Positions 16,978 through 25,470 of a DNA stretch of 64,000 nucleotides are shown here, piece after piece. Source of the DNA: an uncultured bacterium (lineage in GTDB: Bacteria > Cloacimonadota > Cloacimonadia > Cloacimonadales > Cloacimonadaceae). A program made the position numbers and the translations under genes. Numbering within the stretch: position 1 is the stretch's first letter; each line of letters begins with the position of its first letter. The stretch is from NCBI GenBank assembly GCA_938009275.1, contig CALLHY010000038.1:1-64000 (forward strand), written 5' to 3'. A model generated the notes under the pieces. It saw only the letters and a list, made by a program, of their open reading frames with translations. It made no database searches and was not told the origin of the DNA.

Positions 16978-18062
16978 TTTCCGCTCCACCAGCAGAAAAA
17001 GCTACGCCAGGTTACACGTACTAATGTGGGAATATCCATCAACATGTTAGTATATGAGGCGTTGGCGAGAGGGCACCAGCATTCTTTTTTGTGAATTGAG
17101 CGGCGCTCCAATTCGGCTTCGGGCGAGAACCATATCTTCTTGAAGTTATATCCGTTGTTGCGCAGATTACCGATTGGTTTGGCCTTTATGCAACAGCTCC
17201 AGATATCGCCATCTGGTGATATCTGACAGGAAGCTACCCCTGAGTAACATGGGATTATCTGTGTTCTATCGCGCATTATCCGCTTCACCAGATTGTAATA
17301 CTCAATTCTGAAGGCTTGAGTAATCTTATTCATGCCTTTGTATCTGCCATTTTTGATACGGTGAATTAGGTAATCCACTGCGCTTTTATACGCCACCAAC
17401 GAGGGGCTAATGTCTGCCCCAATGGTGTCCAATTCTACCCTTTCTTCGGCGATCTCGGTTATATAACTATCGGGCTTTAGACGCATTAATTCATTTGCCA
17501 CAGAGGAAAAACCTTCTACATTGAATCTGGATATCACAGTATGGATACCCACGTTCAAATTCTTTTGTTTTAATGCCTTTAACCCATTGAAGGTTGCCAG
17601 GGCTTTCTTGTAGTTACCCGGCACATTACGAATCTCATCATGCTGGTTCTCAATACCATCGATAGAGACATTAACTATTATCTGGGCATTGGGGCAAGCC
17701 TTGGCGATGGCCTCTGTTTTCTCAATTATCGTTTTGACCAACAAGCCATTTGTTGGGAGGTTTATTATTTTTGGGCGCGACAGCTTATATATTTCGCTAA
17801 CTATCTCTACGATATCGTTACGCAGGAAGGGCTCGCCACCGCTGAAGGTAATCCAGTAAGGAGAGCGGCCAATACCGCGGAATATCTTTCGGTATTCATC
17901 AACGCTGAGGTTTTTGGCTTGTTTCTTCCATATCTTACAAGTTGAACATCGCGAGTTACAGGTATAAAGCAGACTAACAGTGTAGTTCATCGGCATCAAA
18001 CGTGGTGCGCCTAGATGCTTCATCAACCAATAGCCCATGATTCTAAACAGAATAAATATCAT
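16974..18062 (-). CDS. Radical SAM protein with SPASM-like C-terminus
   Basis: The 362-residue protein has the radical SAM cluster motif CNSRCSTCKIW near residues 35-45, the GGEP motif (FSGGEPFLRND) and a C-terminal Cys-rich region: CYSGVASCQISPDGDIWSCC and later ECWCPLA, as in SPASM or twitch auxiliary-cluster enzymes. The substrate is unknown. It overlaps the next gene by four bases and follows a GT2 gene, so it may act on a glycan, lipid or peptide. MoaA/PqqE-like relatives modify peptides, but no precursor peptide is seen nearby. Confidence 0.85.
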   Translation of the reverse strand: MIFILFRIMGYWLMKHLGAPRLMPMNYTVSLLYTCNSRCSTCKIWKKQAKNLSVDEYRKIFRGIGRSPYWITFSGGEPFLRNDIVEIVSEIYKLSRPKIINLPTNGLLVKTIIEKTEAIAKACPNAQIIVNVSIDGIENQHDEIRNVPGNYKKALATFNGLKALKQKNLNVGIHTVISRFNVEGFSSVANELMRLKPDSYITEIAEERVELDTIGADISPSLVAYKSAVDYLIHRIKNGRYKGMNKITQAFRIEYYNLVKRIMRDRTQIIPCYSGVASCQISPDGDIWSCCIKAKPIGNLRNNGYNFKKIWFSPEAELERRSIHKKECWCPLANASYTNMLMDIPTLVRVTWRSFFCWWSGK

Positions 18063-18075
18063 TTGTTCCAGCTTC

Positions 18076-18963
18076 TTATTTCAAGTTCTTTGTACTGCGG
18101 GCAATCTCCCACGTGAAAGGATTCTTTTTCTTAATCCGATAGTCCCAGCTACCCAGTGCTCTGCAATAGGCCTCCAGCAGCATCACTCCTAATATCTTTA
18201 GAACATCGGAAGGAGCGGCCGAAAGCTCTTGCTTCAATATCTTCAAGAGAGTTCCTTTGTTTTGCGAAACTACCTGATAGCCCTGTTTATCCATCAACCA
18301 TAAATGCCCGTTTTGGATGCGCCGGCGTTGCTTTACAAAGTCCGACATGTTCTCCGGCCCCTTGTTGTGAATTATGGCATCAGGGATATAGCGCAATTCC
18401 ATGCCTTGGGCACGGATAATGGCTTCGATGCTGGCTTCATCAACAGCAGAGTCTGCAGGGATGCTTTCCATCACCCGGCGAAAGGCTATCATTTCTCCCA
18501 GCTTAGGAGATATTAACGCCATGCGATGATGCATGCGCCACAACATATGAACCGCAAATCCAATAAAGCTATCATGGGGATTAACTGGCATTGGCCTGCC
18601 TCCGCATGCACCAACCCTGCTGTCTTTGAAAGCAGACACCAGCTTCTCAATTGTGCTTTCGGCAGGGATTACATCACCACTGATAATCATCGCAATTGCC
18701 TCTGAAGCTTTTGACAAAAAAAGGTTTATCGCAGCCGATTTCCCTTCACGCCTGGCTTGGGTAATCAATTTCACTTGTGGGTTAACAGCAGCAATATCGC
18801 GCACGATATCGTCTGTGCCATCGGTGCTGGCACTTGATACCACAATAATCTCGGTGATATTCGCATAAGTAGTCTTCTGGCCTAAAATGGCCTTCAGTAA
18901 ATCGGCAATGTTGCCCGCTTCGTTATGGGCGAATACCCCTATTGAGCAATTAAGCTGTTCCAT
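18076..18963 (-). CDS. Family 2 glycosyltransferase
   Basis: The 295-residue protein has the GT-A pattern of family 2: SIGVFAHNEAGNIADLL at the start, SASTDGTDDI, and a DxD-position variant (IISGDVIP) around residues 93-100. EASIEAIIRAQG and the RRRIQNGHLW segment correspond to the acceptor-side EDxxL and QxxRW motifs. A hydrophobic C-terminal helix could associate with the membrane. It forms an operon with the radical SAM gene; two bases separate it from nusB upstream. Confidence 0.82.
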   Translation of the reverse strand: MEQLNCSIGVFAHNEAGNIADLLKAILGQKTTYANITEIIVVSSASTDGTDDIVRDIAAVNPQVKLITQARREGKSAAINLFLSKASEAIAMIISGDVIPAESTIEKLVSAFKDSRVGACGGRPMPVNPHDSFIGFAVHMLWRMHHRMALISPKLGEMIAFRRVMESIPADSAVDEASIEAIIRAQGMELRYIPDAIIHNKGPENMSDFVKQRRRIQNGHLWLMDKQGYQVVSQNKGTLLKILKQELSAAPSDVLKILGVMLLEAYCRALGSWDYRIKKKNPFTWEIARSTKNLK

Positions 18964-18965
18964 GT

Positions 18966-19433
18966 TTATGTGGGCAGATTTGTCGGTTGGGTTTGCTCCA
19001 AATCTCTATGTATAGCATCCAAAATCCCATTTATGAACTTGCCTGTATGCTCGCTACAAAACCGCTTGGCGATCTCGATAGCTTCATTTATTACCACTGC
19101 GGCCGGAGTATCGGTAAACATCAGCTCATATACTGCAACGCTCAGGATGCTTCTATCCAGATGAGCAATGCATTCCAGGCTCCAGTTATCGGTGTGTTTA
19201 TCTATCTCTGCTTCCACGTCTTCAATGTTTATAATCGTGTTCTTTACCAGCTCATCGGCAAAGGCATACACTGTGGAAGCCGGGTTTATTCCCTCGGCAG
19301 AGCTAAGCGTGGCAAGAATCTCAGGATATTCATTCAGCATTCCATATTCGCGATATTCCCGTGCTGCTTCCGCAAACTCCAGGGAATATAGACACTGAAT
19401 TGCCATTTCGCGGGCTTTACGCCTTTGTCCCAT
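18966..19433 (-). CDS. nusB: Transcription antitermination factor NusB
   Basis: The 155-residue all-helical protein has the family start GQRRKAREMAIQCLYSLEF and the C-terminal VVINEAIEIAKRF and KFINGILDAIHRDL. It binds boxA RNA with NusE during rRNA antitermination. Its start overlaps the end of ribH by 17 bases, the common ribH-nusB arrangement. Confidence 0.95.
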   Translation of the reverse strand: MGQRRKAREMAIQCLYSLEFAEAAREYREYGMLNEYPEILATLSSAEGINPASTVYAFADELVKNTIINIEDVEAEIDKHTDNWSLECIAHLDRSILSVAVYELMFTDTPAAVVINEAIEIAKRFCSEHTGKFINGILDAIHRDLEQTQPTNLPT

Positions 19434-19896
19434 TTCTCATCTCCGCTAATAGTCCCAACATTTCCAAAGCTGCCGAAGCCGCACTAAAGCCCTTGTTACC
19501 TGCTTTGGTACCTGCACGCTCGATAGCTTGTTCCACGCTGTCTGTGGTTAATACACCATATATTACTGGTTTGCCCGAGTTTAGGCTAACCTGGGCTATA
19601 CCTTTGGTAACTTCTGCGCTCACATATTCAAAATGTGGCGTGGCTCCGCGGATAACCGCGCCAAGGCAGATAACCGCATCCACATCCTGCATGCGCGCTG
19701 CTTCCTGGGCAATTAAAGGTATCTCGAATGCTCCGGGAACCCAAATAACTTTGATGTCTTTATCCAACACCTCATGGCGTAACAGACAGTCCAACGCTCC
19801 ATCCAGCAGTTTGTGCCCGATGAACTCGTTAAAACGGCTTACTACCAAAGCTATCTTATAGCCTTTTGATACCAGCTTTCCTTCTATTGTTTTCAT
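19417..19896 (-). CDS. ribH: 6,7-dimethyl-8-ribityllumazine synthase
   Basis: The 159-residue protein catalyses the penultimate step of riboflavin synthesis. Family landmarks are ALVVSRFNEFI near the start, VPGAFEIPL (substrate loop), GAVIRGATPHFEYVS with the catalytic His, and VSLNSGKPVIYGVLTTDS. Length is normal. The upstream 67-codon minus-strand ORF overlaps it out of frame and is not credible. No other rib genes are in the window. Confidence 0.96.
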   Translation of the reverse strand: MKTIEGKLVSKGYKIALVVSRFNEFIGHKLLDGALDCLLRHEVLDKDIKVIWVPGAFEIPLIAQEAARMQDVDAVICLGAVIRGATPHFEYVSAEVTKGIAQVSLNSGKPVIYGVLTTDSVEQAIERAGTKAGNKGFSAASAALEMLGLLAEMRNGTKA

Positions 19897-20210
19897 CTTT
19901 CGCTCCTTTGAGCAGCTTATATTTCTTCAGAAATGCCAAGATAAAAACGTGGGGAAATAATTCAAGCAAAATCTTCTTAGATAGTCCAAACAAACCATAA
20001 CTGCATAGTTCCAGCTTAATAACATCGCCTTGTGGTAACATGTCAACAGGGTTTGGCACAGGGACAAATATTCACTAACTGATTGATATGCATAGGCATA
20101 AAAGAGCGTGTATGATATGAATGCTGATACATTATTACCCTCTATATGCTTACTATATGTGGATATATAATGCTAACAACGGCATATTATTATCACGCAG
20201 AACATAAATA

Positions 20211-20239
20211 TTGACAGCCAGGTTATGCTCAGGTTTATT
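20211..20239 (+). promoter_or_regulatory. Possible promoter for the 133-residue secreted protein
   Basis: TTGACA (20211-20216) and TTTATT (20234-20239) are spaced by 17 bases. The -10 match is modest. The surrounding 19897-20390 stretch between the divergent ribH and this gene holds no other gene. Confidence 0.3.
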
Positions 20240-20299
20240 CGCATCATACGAGAGGCAAGTAAGTAAATTAGTTTTAAAGTGTATACAGATCTGTTTGGC

Positions 20300-20367
20300 G
20301 AAGCTGAGTGAGTGGTGTCACAAGGCTTCAATTGGGGGACTAACCTGAGATGTTTGGCTACATCTCA
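20300..20367 (+). other. Two-hairpin 5' leader upstream of a secreted protein gene
   Basis: GAAGC (20300-20304) pairs with GCTTC (20325-20329). A perfect 8-bp hairpin follows, TGAGATGT (20346-20353) with ACATCTCA (20360-20367). It ends 13 bases before the GGAG ribosome binding site of the gene at 20391. It could be a regulatory leader; no known riboswitch consensus was matched. Confidence 0.35.
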
Positions 20368-20390
20368 CAAGTTTTGTAATGGAGACTATA

Positions 20391-20792
20391 ATGAAAAAGT
20401 GGTTATTTATCACCCTCCTCTTCGCTATACTATGTGTGTCCTTGATAGCGGACGTCACCTACAAGGTTGATGTTTATGATCGTGCTCTGGGAAGAGATGC
20501 GTACGTTAGTGTAAACTATGCTCCACCCGCTGGCTCTGGTTGGCCACCCATGTCCTGGAGCTCTCAGATGTCTTGTATTGGTTCTACTGGCCGTAGCATA
20601 AATGGTGTTGGAGGAAGGATATTCGCGGTGACTCATGAGAATAACCTTAATGGCTGGTATGGATTAAATGCTACCGTGACTTACGGTTCACAAACACGTA
20701 ATGTTCAAGGTATGTTATGGTCATTCAACGGCTTAGCATATTTTCAACCCCCTATTGTGATCGCACCGGAATTAGAGCCGAACCCAAAATAA
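20391..20792 (+). CDS. Small secreted protein, unknown function
   Basis: The protein has 133 residues from the ATG at 20391, with GGAG six bases upstream. A signal peptide covers about residues 1-20 (cleavage near LIADVTYK). The mature part is rich in Gly, Ser, Asn and aromatic residues with an alternating beta pattern (VTYKVDVYDRALGRDAYVSV, WYGLNATVTYGSQTRNV), suggesting a small beta-sandwich. There is one Cys and no recognisable catalytic motif. It is a monocistronic gene with its own leader and terminator. I do not recognise the family. Confidence 0.65.
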   Translation: MKKWLFITLLFAILCVSLIADVTYKVDVYDRALGRDAYVSVNYAPPAGSGWPPMSWSSQMSCIGSTGRSINGVGGRIFAVTHENNLNGWYGLNATVTYGSQTRNVQGMLWSFNGLAYFQPPIVIAPELEPNPK

Positions 20793-20816
20793 AAAGCTAA
20801 TACGAATATGCCGATT

Positions 20817-20842
20817 ATAGCCGTAGCGAAAGCTGCGGCTAT
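20817..20842 (+). terminator. Terminator with GAAA tetraloop
   Basis: An 11-bp stem ATAGCCGTAGC/GCTGCGGCTAT (one G-U) closed by GAAA is followed by TTGTATTCTT, 25 bases after the stop of the small secreted protein. Confidence 0.7.
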
Positions 20843-20884
20843 TTGTATTCTTATCCCTTGATGTCAGTTGATGCAATGTTTATC

Positions 20885-20986
20885 CTCTCTTCCCTGCTGC
20901 TTCCTTGAACGAACTACGCATGAATTACGCATGAAATACGCATCCCATTAGTATTTCATGCGTAATTCATGCGTAGTTCGTGCAAG
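20885..20986. repeat. Chimeric palindrome: half of family B joined to a full family C element
   Basis: Positions 20885-20907 repeat one arm of family B (CTTCCCTGCTGCTTCCTTG) without its partner. It is followed directly by a family C palindrome: arms 20904-20939 and 20951-20986 pair over 36 nt with one mismatch. The C arm is made of 11-nt direct units TACGCATGAAT, TACGCATGAAA and a partial third. It lies in the gene-free stretch 20793-21256. Confidence 0.85.
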
Positions 20987-21222
20987 TACGGAAAGGCACA
21001 AGAAGTATTGCGATGGGTTCGGAGCAATAGAACACGCAGTGCGAAGATTCTTGTAGATGATTGAACTTTAGCTACTCTGGGGCAGCATAAAAGCGGATTA
21101 CAATCGTCTGTTCGGGGCTTGGTGTAGCTGAAGATCATTAGACATACTGAATCGTGATACCAAACTGAAACAAGGGACGCCTGAGCTAGTTCAGCTTAGT
21201 GTGGGCTGCGAATAGACAAGCC

Positions 21223-21252
21223 ACATTTGTGAAGATTCGCGTAATTCGTGGA
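21223..21252. repeat. Solo terminal repeat related to the GxxExxY cassette ends
   Basis: Read on the minus strand this begins TCCACGAATTACGCGAATC, close to the GTCCACGAATTTCACTAATTT ends of the cassette at 55040-55494. No partner end was found nearby. It lies just after the M20 gene's stop codon. Confidence 0.5.
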
Positions 21253-21256
21253 TAAG

Positions 21257-22369
21257 CTAACGGATTGCCAGATAGTGTAGCAATTCCACTCCCGCATCCA
21301 TGCATTCGTCCTTGGGCAAGAACTTGTCTGAGTGCAGGGGTTCATCACAGCCGCTTCCTAACCAGAACAGCAGTCCAGGGTACATGGTGGTAAAAAAGCC
21401 AAAGTCTTCGCCAGTCATAGCCGTTTCTGCTTCTTGGTAGCTGATGTTTAGCTTAGTTGCAGCCACCCTTAGCTTGTCTACCAGGATGGGATTATTCACC
21501 ACGGCGTCGTAGCTGCAAAGGAGCTCTACTTCTGCTTTTGCCCCAATCTTATCGGCACTCATGTTAGCCAAATCGACGGTTAGTCTATTCATTATATCGC
21601 GGATTTCCCGTTTCAGGCTGCGGTGCGTTCCTTCCAGTATGCACTCTGCGGGGATGATGTTCCGGATATCTCCCGCGCTCATCTTACCCACGTGATAGAT
21701 AACCCGGTCGTTTTTGGCAATTTGGCTTATCTCCTTTCGCATATTGGCAAAGAAGTCCAGCGCTGCTTCGAGGGCATTTATTCCTTGTTCGGGATAGGCA
21801 ACATGGGCTTGTTTGCCTCTGAACACCACATTAAACTCCTGCGGAATGCCAAAGAATATGCCTGCTTTGCTGGAGATGGTGCCCGGCTTCATTCCGCTTG
21901 CTACATGCAGGGCTATGGCACATTCCACGTCGTATTGCTGGATCATCCCTTCTTCCAGGATGGACTGTGCGCCTCCCTTGCCTTCTTCGGCAGGTTGGAA
22001 GAGAAACAGCAAATTGGCTGGTGTTTTGTCTTTGGCGATACGGTAGATTAATCCCATTAGGATTGCCATATGTACGTCGTGACCGCAGGCATGCATCATG
22101 CCGGTGTGTACGGAACTGTAGTCACAACCGCTGTGCTCCACAATTGGCAGGGCATCCATGTCCGCCCGGAAAAGCTTATAGCTTCCCTTACCTCTGCTGT
22201 AAGCGAGCAGTACGCCGGGACTGTTCTTAAACTCGTGAAGCTTCCATGCGCCATCTTCAAAGCCTGGCAGTGCACTTATGTAGCTTACAATCAGGTTTTT
22301 GGTTTTATGTTCGCTGAAGGCAATCTCGGGTATTTGATGCAGGGCATGGCGAAACGCGGTCAGCTTCAT
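21257..22369 (-). CDS. M20-family amidohydrolase (N-acyl amino acid deacylase type)
   Basis: The 370-residue zinc hydrolase has the M20D/amidohydrolase motifs: RHALHQIPEIAFSEHKT at the start, FRADMDALPI, MHACGHDVHMA, FQPAEEGKGGA and the late MTGEDFGFF. These place it with hippurate and N-acyl-L-amino acid hydrolases, including N-acetyl-diaminopimelate deacetylase. Its start overlaps the stop of asd by one base (TAATG), so it is translated with an enzyme of the lysine/DAP pathway. A DAP-branch deacetylase role is a reasonable inference but not proven by sequence. Confidence 0.82.
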   Translation of the reverse strand: MKLTAFRHALHQIPEIAFSEHKTKNLIVSYISALPGFEDGAWKLHEFKNSPGVLLAYSRGKGSYKLFRADMDALPIVEHSGCDYSSVHTGMMHACGHDVHMAILMGLIYRIAKDKTPANLLFLFQPAEEGKGGAQSILEEGMIQQYDVECAIALHVASGMKPGTISSKAGIFFGIPQEFNVVFRGKQAHVAYPEQGINALEAALDFFANMRKEISQIAKNDRVIYHVGKMSAGDIRNIIPAECILEGTHRSLKREIRDIMNRLTVDLANMSADKIGAKAEVELLCSYDAVVNNPILVDKLRVAATKLNISYQEAETAMTGEDFGFFTTMYPGLLFWLGSGCDEPLHSDKFLPKDECMDAGVELLHYLAIR

Positions 22370-23346
22370 TATTCTGCCTTAAGTTGGCGGTGCATCTTAA
22401 ATATCTCTACCGCATTAGCGGCTGCACCAAGACGGACATTGTTGCCAACATTCCAGAAGCTAACAGACTTGTTATCGCAACCCAATCTAAGCCTGCAAGT
22501 GTGCGAATCATTGGAATTACCAAGGTCCAAAGGAGTAATATATGAATTTGGATAATAAACAGATGTAGATGCATGCTTCAAAGCAGCTTCGGCTTTGGGG
22601 ATGTTTACTTCGCGCTCAAATTCGGCATAGACCGATGCAGAATGGCCATAGATAACCGGAACTCTTACAGTGGTTACACTTACTTGAAGCTCAGGCAAGC
22701 GCAGTATTTTGCGGGATTCAAAATGCATCTTTTCTTCTTCCTGGGAGTAGCCGCTATCTAAAAATCCGCCAATCTGCGGGATAACATTCAGGTCTATTAC
22801 ATGGGGATAAATGCCCTTTTCCAGAGAGCCTTTGCGTTGGTTTTGCAGAGTAACAATACCCTGGTGTCCGCTTCCTGAAACAGATTGATATGTGGATACC
22901 ACTAATTTATTAAGTCCGAAAAGCTTGTCGAAGATGGCCAAGGGTAGCACAATCTGGATAGTTGAACAATTAGGATTGGCAACAATGCCGCTATAACCTG
23001 ACAGGAGATCACCATTTACGGCTGGTACCACCAGGGGGATATGCTGTTCCTGACGGAAACCAGAGGAGTTGTCGATAACCACTTCGCTGGCTTCAGCGGC
23101 TATGGGAGCAAAGCTTTTGGCTATTCCTGCTCCAGCGGAAAAGAACACATAGTCGTAATGTTTCAGAAGAGAAGCCTCGGTAAGTGCTTGCACCTGAATG
23201 GGATTGTCAATGTAATAAAGTGTGCTTCCCTCGCTACGCTTGGAAGCGTATAAATCCAAATCGGATATAGTAACGTTATTTTCTTCAAGGCAGGTTAGCA
23301 TCATTCTGCCAACTTCGCCGGTAGCTCCAACTATTGCAATTTTCAT
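22369..23346 (-). CDS. asd: Aspartate-semialdehyde dehydrogenase
   Basis: The 325-residue protein reduces aspartyl phosphate to the semialdehyde, the branch point for lysine/DAP, threonine and methionine. It starts with the Rossmann motif AIVGATGEVGRMML. The active-site segment is ANPNCSTIQIVLPL, with Cys as the nucleophile, and the late motif RVPVIYGHSASVYAEFE carries the acid/base His. The start at 23346 has AAGAGG seven bases upstream. Confidence 0.93.
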   Translation of the reverse strand: MKIAIVGATGEVGRMMLTCLEENNVTISDLDLYASKRSEGSTLYYIDNPIQVQALTEASLLKHYDYVFFSAGAGIAKSFAPIAAEASEVVIDNSSGFRQEQHIPLVVPAVNGDLLSGYSGIVANPNCSTIQIVLPLAIFDKLFGLNKLVVSTYQSVSGSGHQGIVTLQNQRKGSLEKGIYPHVIDLNVIPQIGGFLDSGYSQEEEKMHFESRKILRLPELQVSVTTVRVPVIYGHSASVYAEFEREVNIPKAEAALKHASTSVYYPNSYITPLDLGNSNDSHTCRLRLGCDNKSVSFWNVGNNVRLGAAANAVEIFKMHRQLKAE

Positions 23347-23440
23347 TATTAACCTCTTAGTGTGCAAATACATAGGCACGTGAAAAGCGACTTCACCCGC
23401 TAAGCACTATGCCTTGATCAAGAATATGAGAAGCCCTTGT

Positions 23441-23461
23441 TTGTCAATGTAAACTTGACAA
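23441..23461. promoter_or_regulatory. Inverted repeat with divergent -35-like boxes between asd and tRNA-Arg
   Basis: TTGTCAA (23441-23447) and TTGACAA (23455-23461) form a perfect 7-bp inverted repeat with a 7-nt spacer. Each half reads TTGACA outward, toward asd on the minus strand and toward the tRNA on the plus strand. On the minus strand TATTCT follows 15 bases later. It may be a pair of divergent promoters or an operator. Confidence 0.35.
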
Positions 23462-23498
23462 AAAGCATGGGTTTATGGGACTGGTAACTACAGTGTGC

Positions 23499-23574
23499 GC
23501 CCCAGTAGCTCAGTGGATAGAGCACCGGTTTCCTAAACCGTTGGTCGGATGTTCAAGTCATCTCTGGGGCGCCA
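23499..23574 (+). tRNA. tRNA-Arg (anticodon CCU)
   Basis: The 76-nt cloverleaf folds by hand: acceptor GCCCCAG/CTGGGGC, D arm GCTC/GAGC, anticodon arm CCGGT/ACCGT with loop TTCCTAA and anticodon CCT at 23532-23534, T arm GGATG/CATCT with loop TTCAAGT, then G and an encoded CCA. It reads AGG codons. There is one mismatch at the bottom of the anticodon stem. It lies 27 bases before the RNase II-like gene. Confidence 0.95.
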
Positions 23575-23600
23575 GTTTATTTCTATGGGAGATAAGTATC

Positions 23601-25463
23601 ATGAAGCCGGAATTAGCCTCCATTGTTGCCTTTTATCAAGCAGGTAAGCTTTGCCTGGGCAAGGTTGTGTCGGAGGAAAACGGTCGCTACGGCATCGTAA
23701 GTGAAACGGGAGAGTCTCTGTTGTTCCACGCTTCACGCTTGGTTCTAGCAAGTTCCGGTATCTATGAAGGGAATCAGGATCAGGAGAGCTTGATAGATTT
23801 CCGAAGAGATATGGAAGCTGCTATGGTGACGGTTTCCGGCTGGGACTTCAGCTTTCTTTCCGATAATCCGCAGCCCTTATCCGAAATAGCCACAAAGCTA
23901 AATGTTAGCTCCGATTACGAGTGCTTTGCCCTATATTTATACTTGAAAGATCATCCCGGTCGGTTCAGCCACAAAAAGGACATGTTCAGGCTGAAGGATG
24001 CCCATGAAGTGGAGGTGTATAAAGCTCTAAGCATTGCGGAGCAACAACGTCAGCACTACCTTGGTCAAATTGCGGCTATCTCAGAGGGTATTATGCCGGA
24101 TAAAGCCACGTTGGATAGTTTGTATCTTGAACTCCCTGAAATCATTATTGAAAAAAAGCATAAGGATATCCAAAAGCTGTTGCGGAGTGTGTTTCCCGAA
24201 CTTGGAAGCGAGGATGCTGTTTCGAGGTTGCGCATTGCCTGCGGAGAATTGCGCTCTAATCTGGATCCGGTAATCATGGCATCCGGTTTACCAGACGGTT
24301 TTTCTCCCTCAGTAATCGAGGAAGTCTTACCTGATGTTTATTTGCCAACAGCATCGGTTACCGCTTTTAGTATCGATGATGAATACACCAAAGATTATGA
24401 TGATGCCATAAGCCTTGTAGGAACGAACGATGGATGGCAGTTAGGGATACATGTAAGCTGTGTAGCAGCCATGCTTAGCCGGGATGGGAAGCTTTTGGAA
24501 CAGGCTTTTATCCGCGCTTCTTCGCTGTATGCGCCCAATGCGGTTATCCCACTATTCCCGGAGCATTTATCCGAGCATGATTTCAGTTTGCTTGCCAAGA
24601 GTGAAAAGCCTGTTTTGTCTTTGTATTTGCAGCTTGATTCAGAGCAAAACGTTCTCGGGAGCAGATTTGTAGCAGAGATGATGCCTATAGAGCGCAATCT
24701 AAGCTACCGTGAAGTGGACAAGGCGATACACATGGAACCTTTCAAGCAGCTTTGGGACATAGCCAAGCACCTGAAACAGAAAAGACAAAGTGCTAATAAT
24801 GCCGATAAACATCGCTACTATTACTTCTTTAAAGAGGTGAATAATAGAGTTGTAATCAGGTGTATTGACAACGACAGTCCGGCTCGACAGATTGTAGAAG
24901 AACTGATGATAGTATATAATACACACATGGCAGACTATGCGGTTAGTAATAATTGTCCTATGCTGTTCCGCAATATCTCGCAGTTTGCCTCTCCGGGTGA
25001 AGAAGTGCCTGCCAGCCAGGCATATCTATCCACCAGCGCCGGTTTTCATCCTGGCATTGGGACTGCTGCCTATCTACACGCCACCTCGCCAATCCGGCGG
25101 GTTACAGACTTGATAAATCAATACCAAATCCTGGCGTTACTTGGGGATAAGCCAAGCCCATATTCACGGGATGAGCTTGTTAAACAGATTGACCATATCG
25201 AGAGGAGATTGCTGTTAATTAGAGAAGTGTCGCAACGCAGTCAACGCTATTGGTTCCTTAAATTCCTGGAACAGGATTGGCTTAATGAGCCTCTGGATGC
25301 ATGTCTTGTTGCCGACCACCACGCCAGATTAAGACTGGAGATACTGCCCTGGCATCTTCAGGTGGTGGCGGAGTGTGATTCCTATCCGCAAGCAGATTGC
25401 TTCAAGCTGGTAATTTACCAGATAGACTGGCAGGAGAATTGCGTTAGAGGCTATGTTCTATAG
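23601..25463 (+). CDS. RNase II/R-family 3'-5' exoribonuclease
   Basis: The 620-residue protein starts at the ATG at 23601; an upstream in-frame extension would run through the tRNA and is rejected. The RNB catalytic core begins near residue 250 with FSIDDEYTKDYDDAISL, holding the metal-binding aspartates, and ends with HATSPIRRVTDLINQYQ, the family's RNA-contact motif. Cold-shock-like S1 elements are weak; the N-terminal 200 residues are divergent. It degrades single-stranded RNA, with RNA turnover or processing as the likely role. Confidence 0.87.
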   Translation: MKPELASIVAFYQAGKLCLGKVVSEENGRYGIVSETGESLLFHASRLVLASSGIYEGNQDQESLIDFRRDMEAAMVTVSGWDFSFLSDNPQPLSEIATKLNVSSDYECFALYLYLKDHPGRFSHKKDMFRLKDAHEVEVYKALSIAEQQRQHYLGQIAAISEGIMPDKATLDSLYLELPEIIIEKKHKDIQKLLRSVFPELGSEDAVSRLRIACGELRSNLDPVIMASGLPDGFSPSVIEEVLPDVYLPTASVTAFSIDDEYTKDYDDAISLVGTNDGWQLGIHVSCVAAMLSRDGKLLEQAFIRASSLYAPNAVIPLFPEHLSEHDFSLLAKSEKPVLSLYLQLDSEQNVLGSRFVAEMMPIERNLSYREVDKAIHMEPFKQLWDIAKHLKQKRQSANNADKHRYYYFFKEVNNRVVIRCIDNDSPARQIVEELMIVYNTHMADYAVSNNCPMLFRNISQFASPGEEVPASQAYLSTSAGFHPGIGTAAYLHATSPIRRVTDLINQYQILALLGDKPSPYSRDELVKQIDHIERRLLLIREVSQRSQRYWFLKFLEQDWLNEPLDACLVADHHARLRLEILPWHLQVVAECDSYPQADCFKLVIYQIDWQENCVRGYVL

Positions 25464-25470
25464 TTCTTTT

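Noticed and set aside
19856..20059. A 67-codon minus-strand ORF overlapping the ribH start
   Set aside because: It overlaps ribH out of frame by 41 bases and lacks a convincing ribosome binding site and family resemblance.
20300..20367. Cyclic-di-GMP (GEMM) riboswitch upstream of the secreted protein
   Set aside because: The conserved core and tetraloop-receptor sequence of that class are not present; only two simple hairpins are seen.
23475..23600. N-terminal extension of the RNase II-like gene
   Set aside because: The extension would be translated from the tRNA-Arg gene; ATG 23601 with GGGAG upstream is the credible start.
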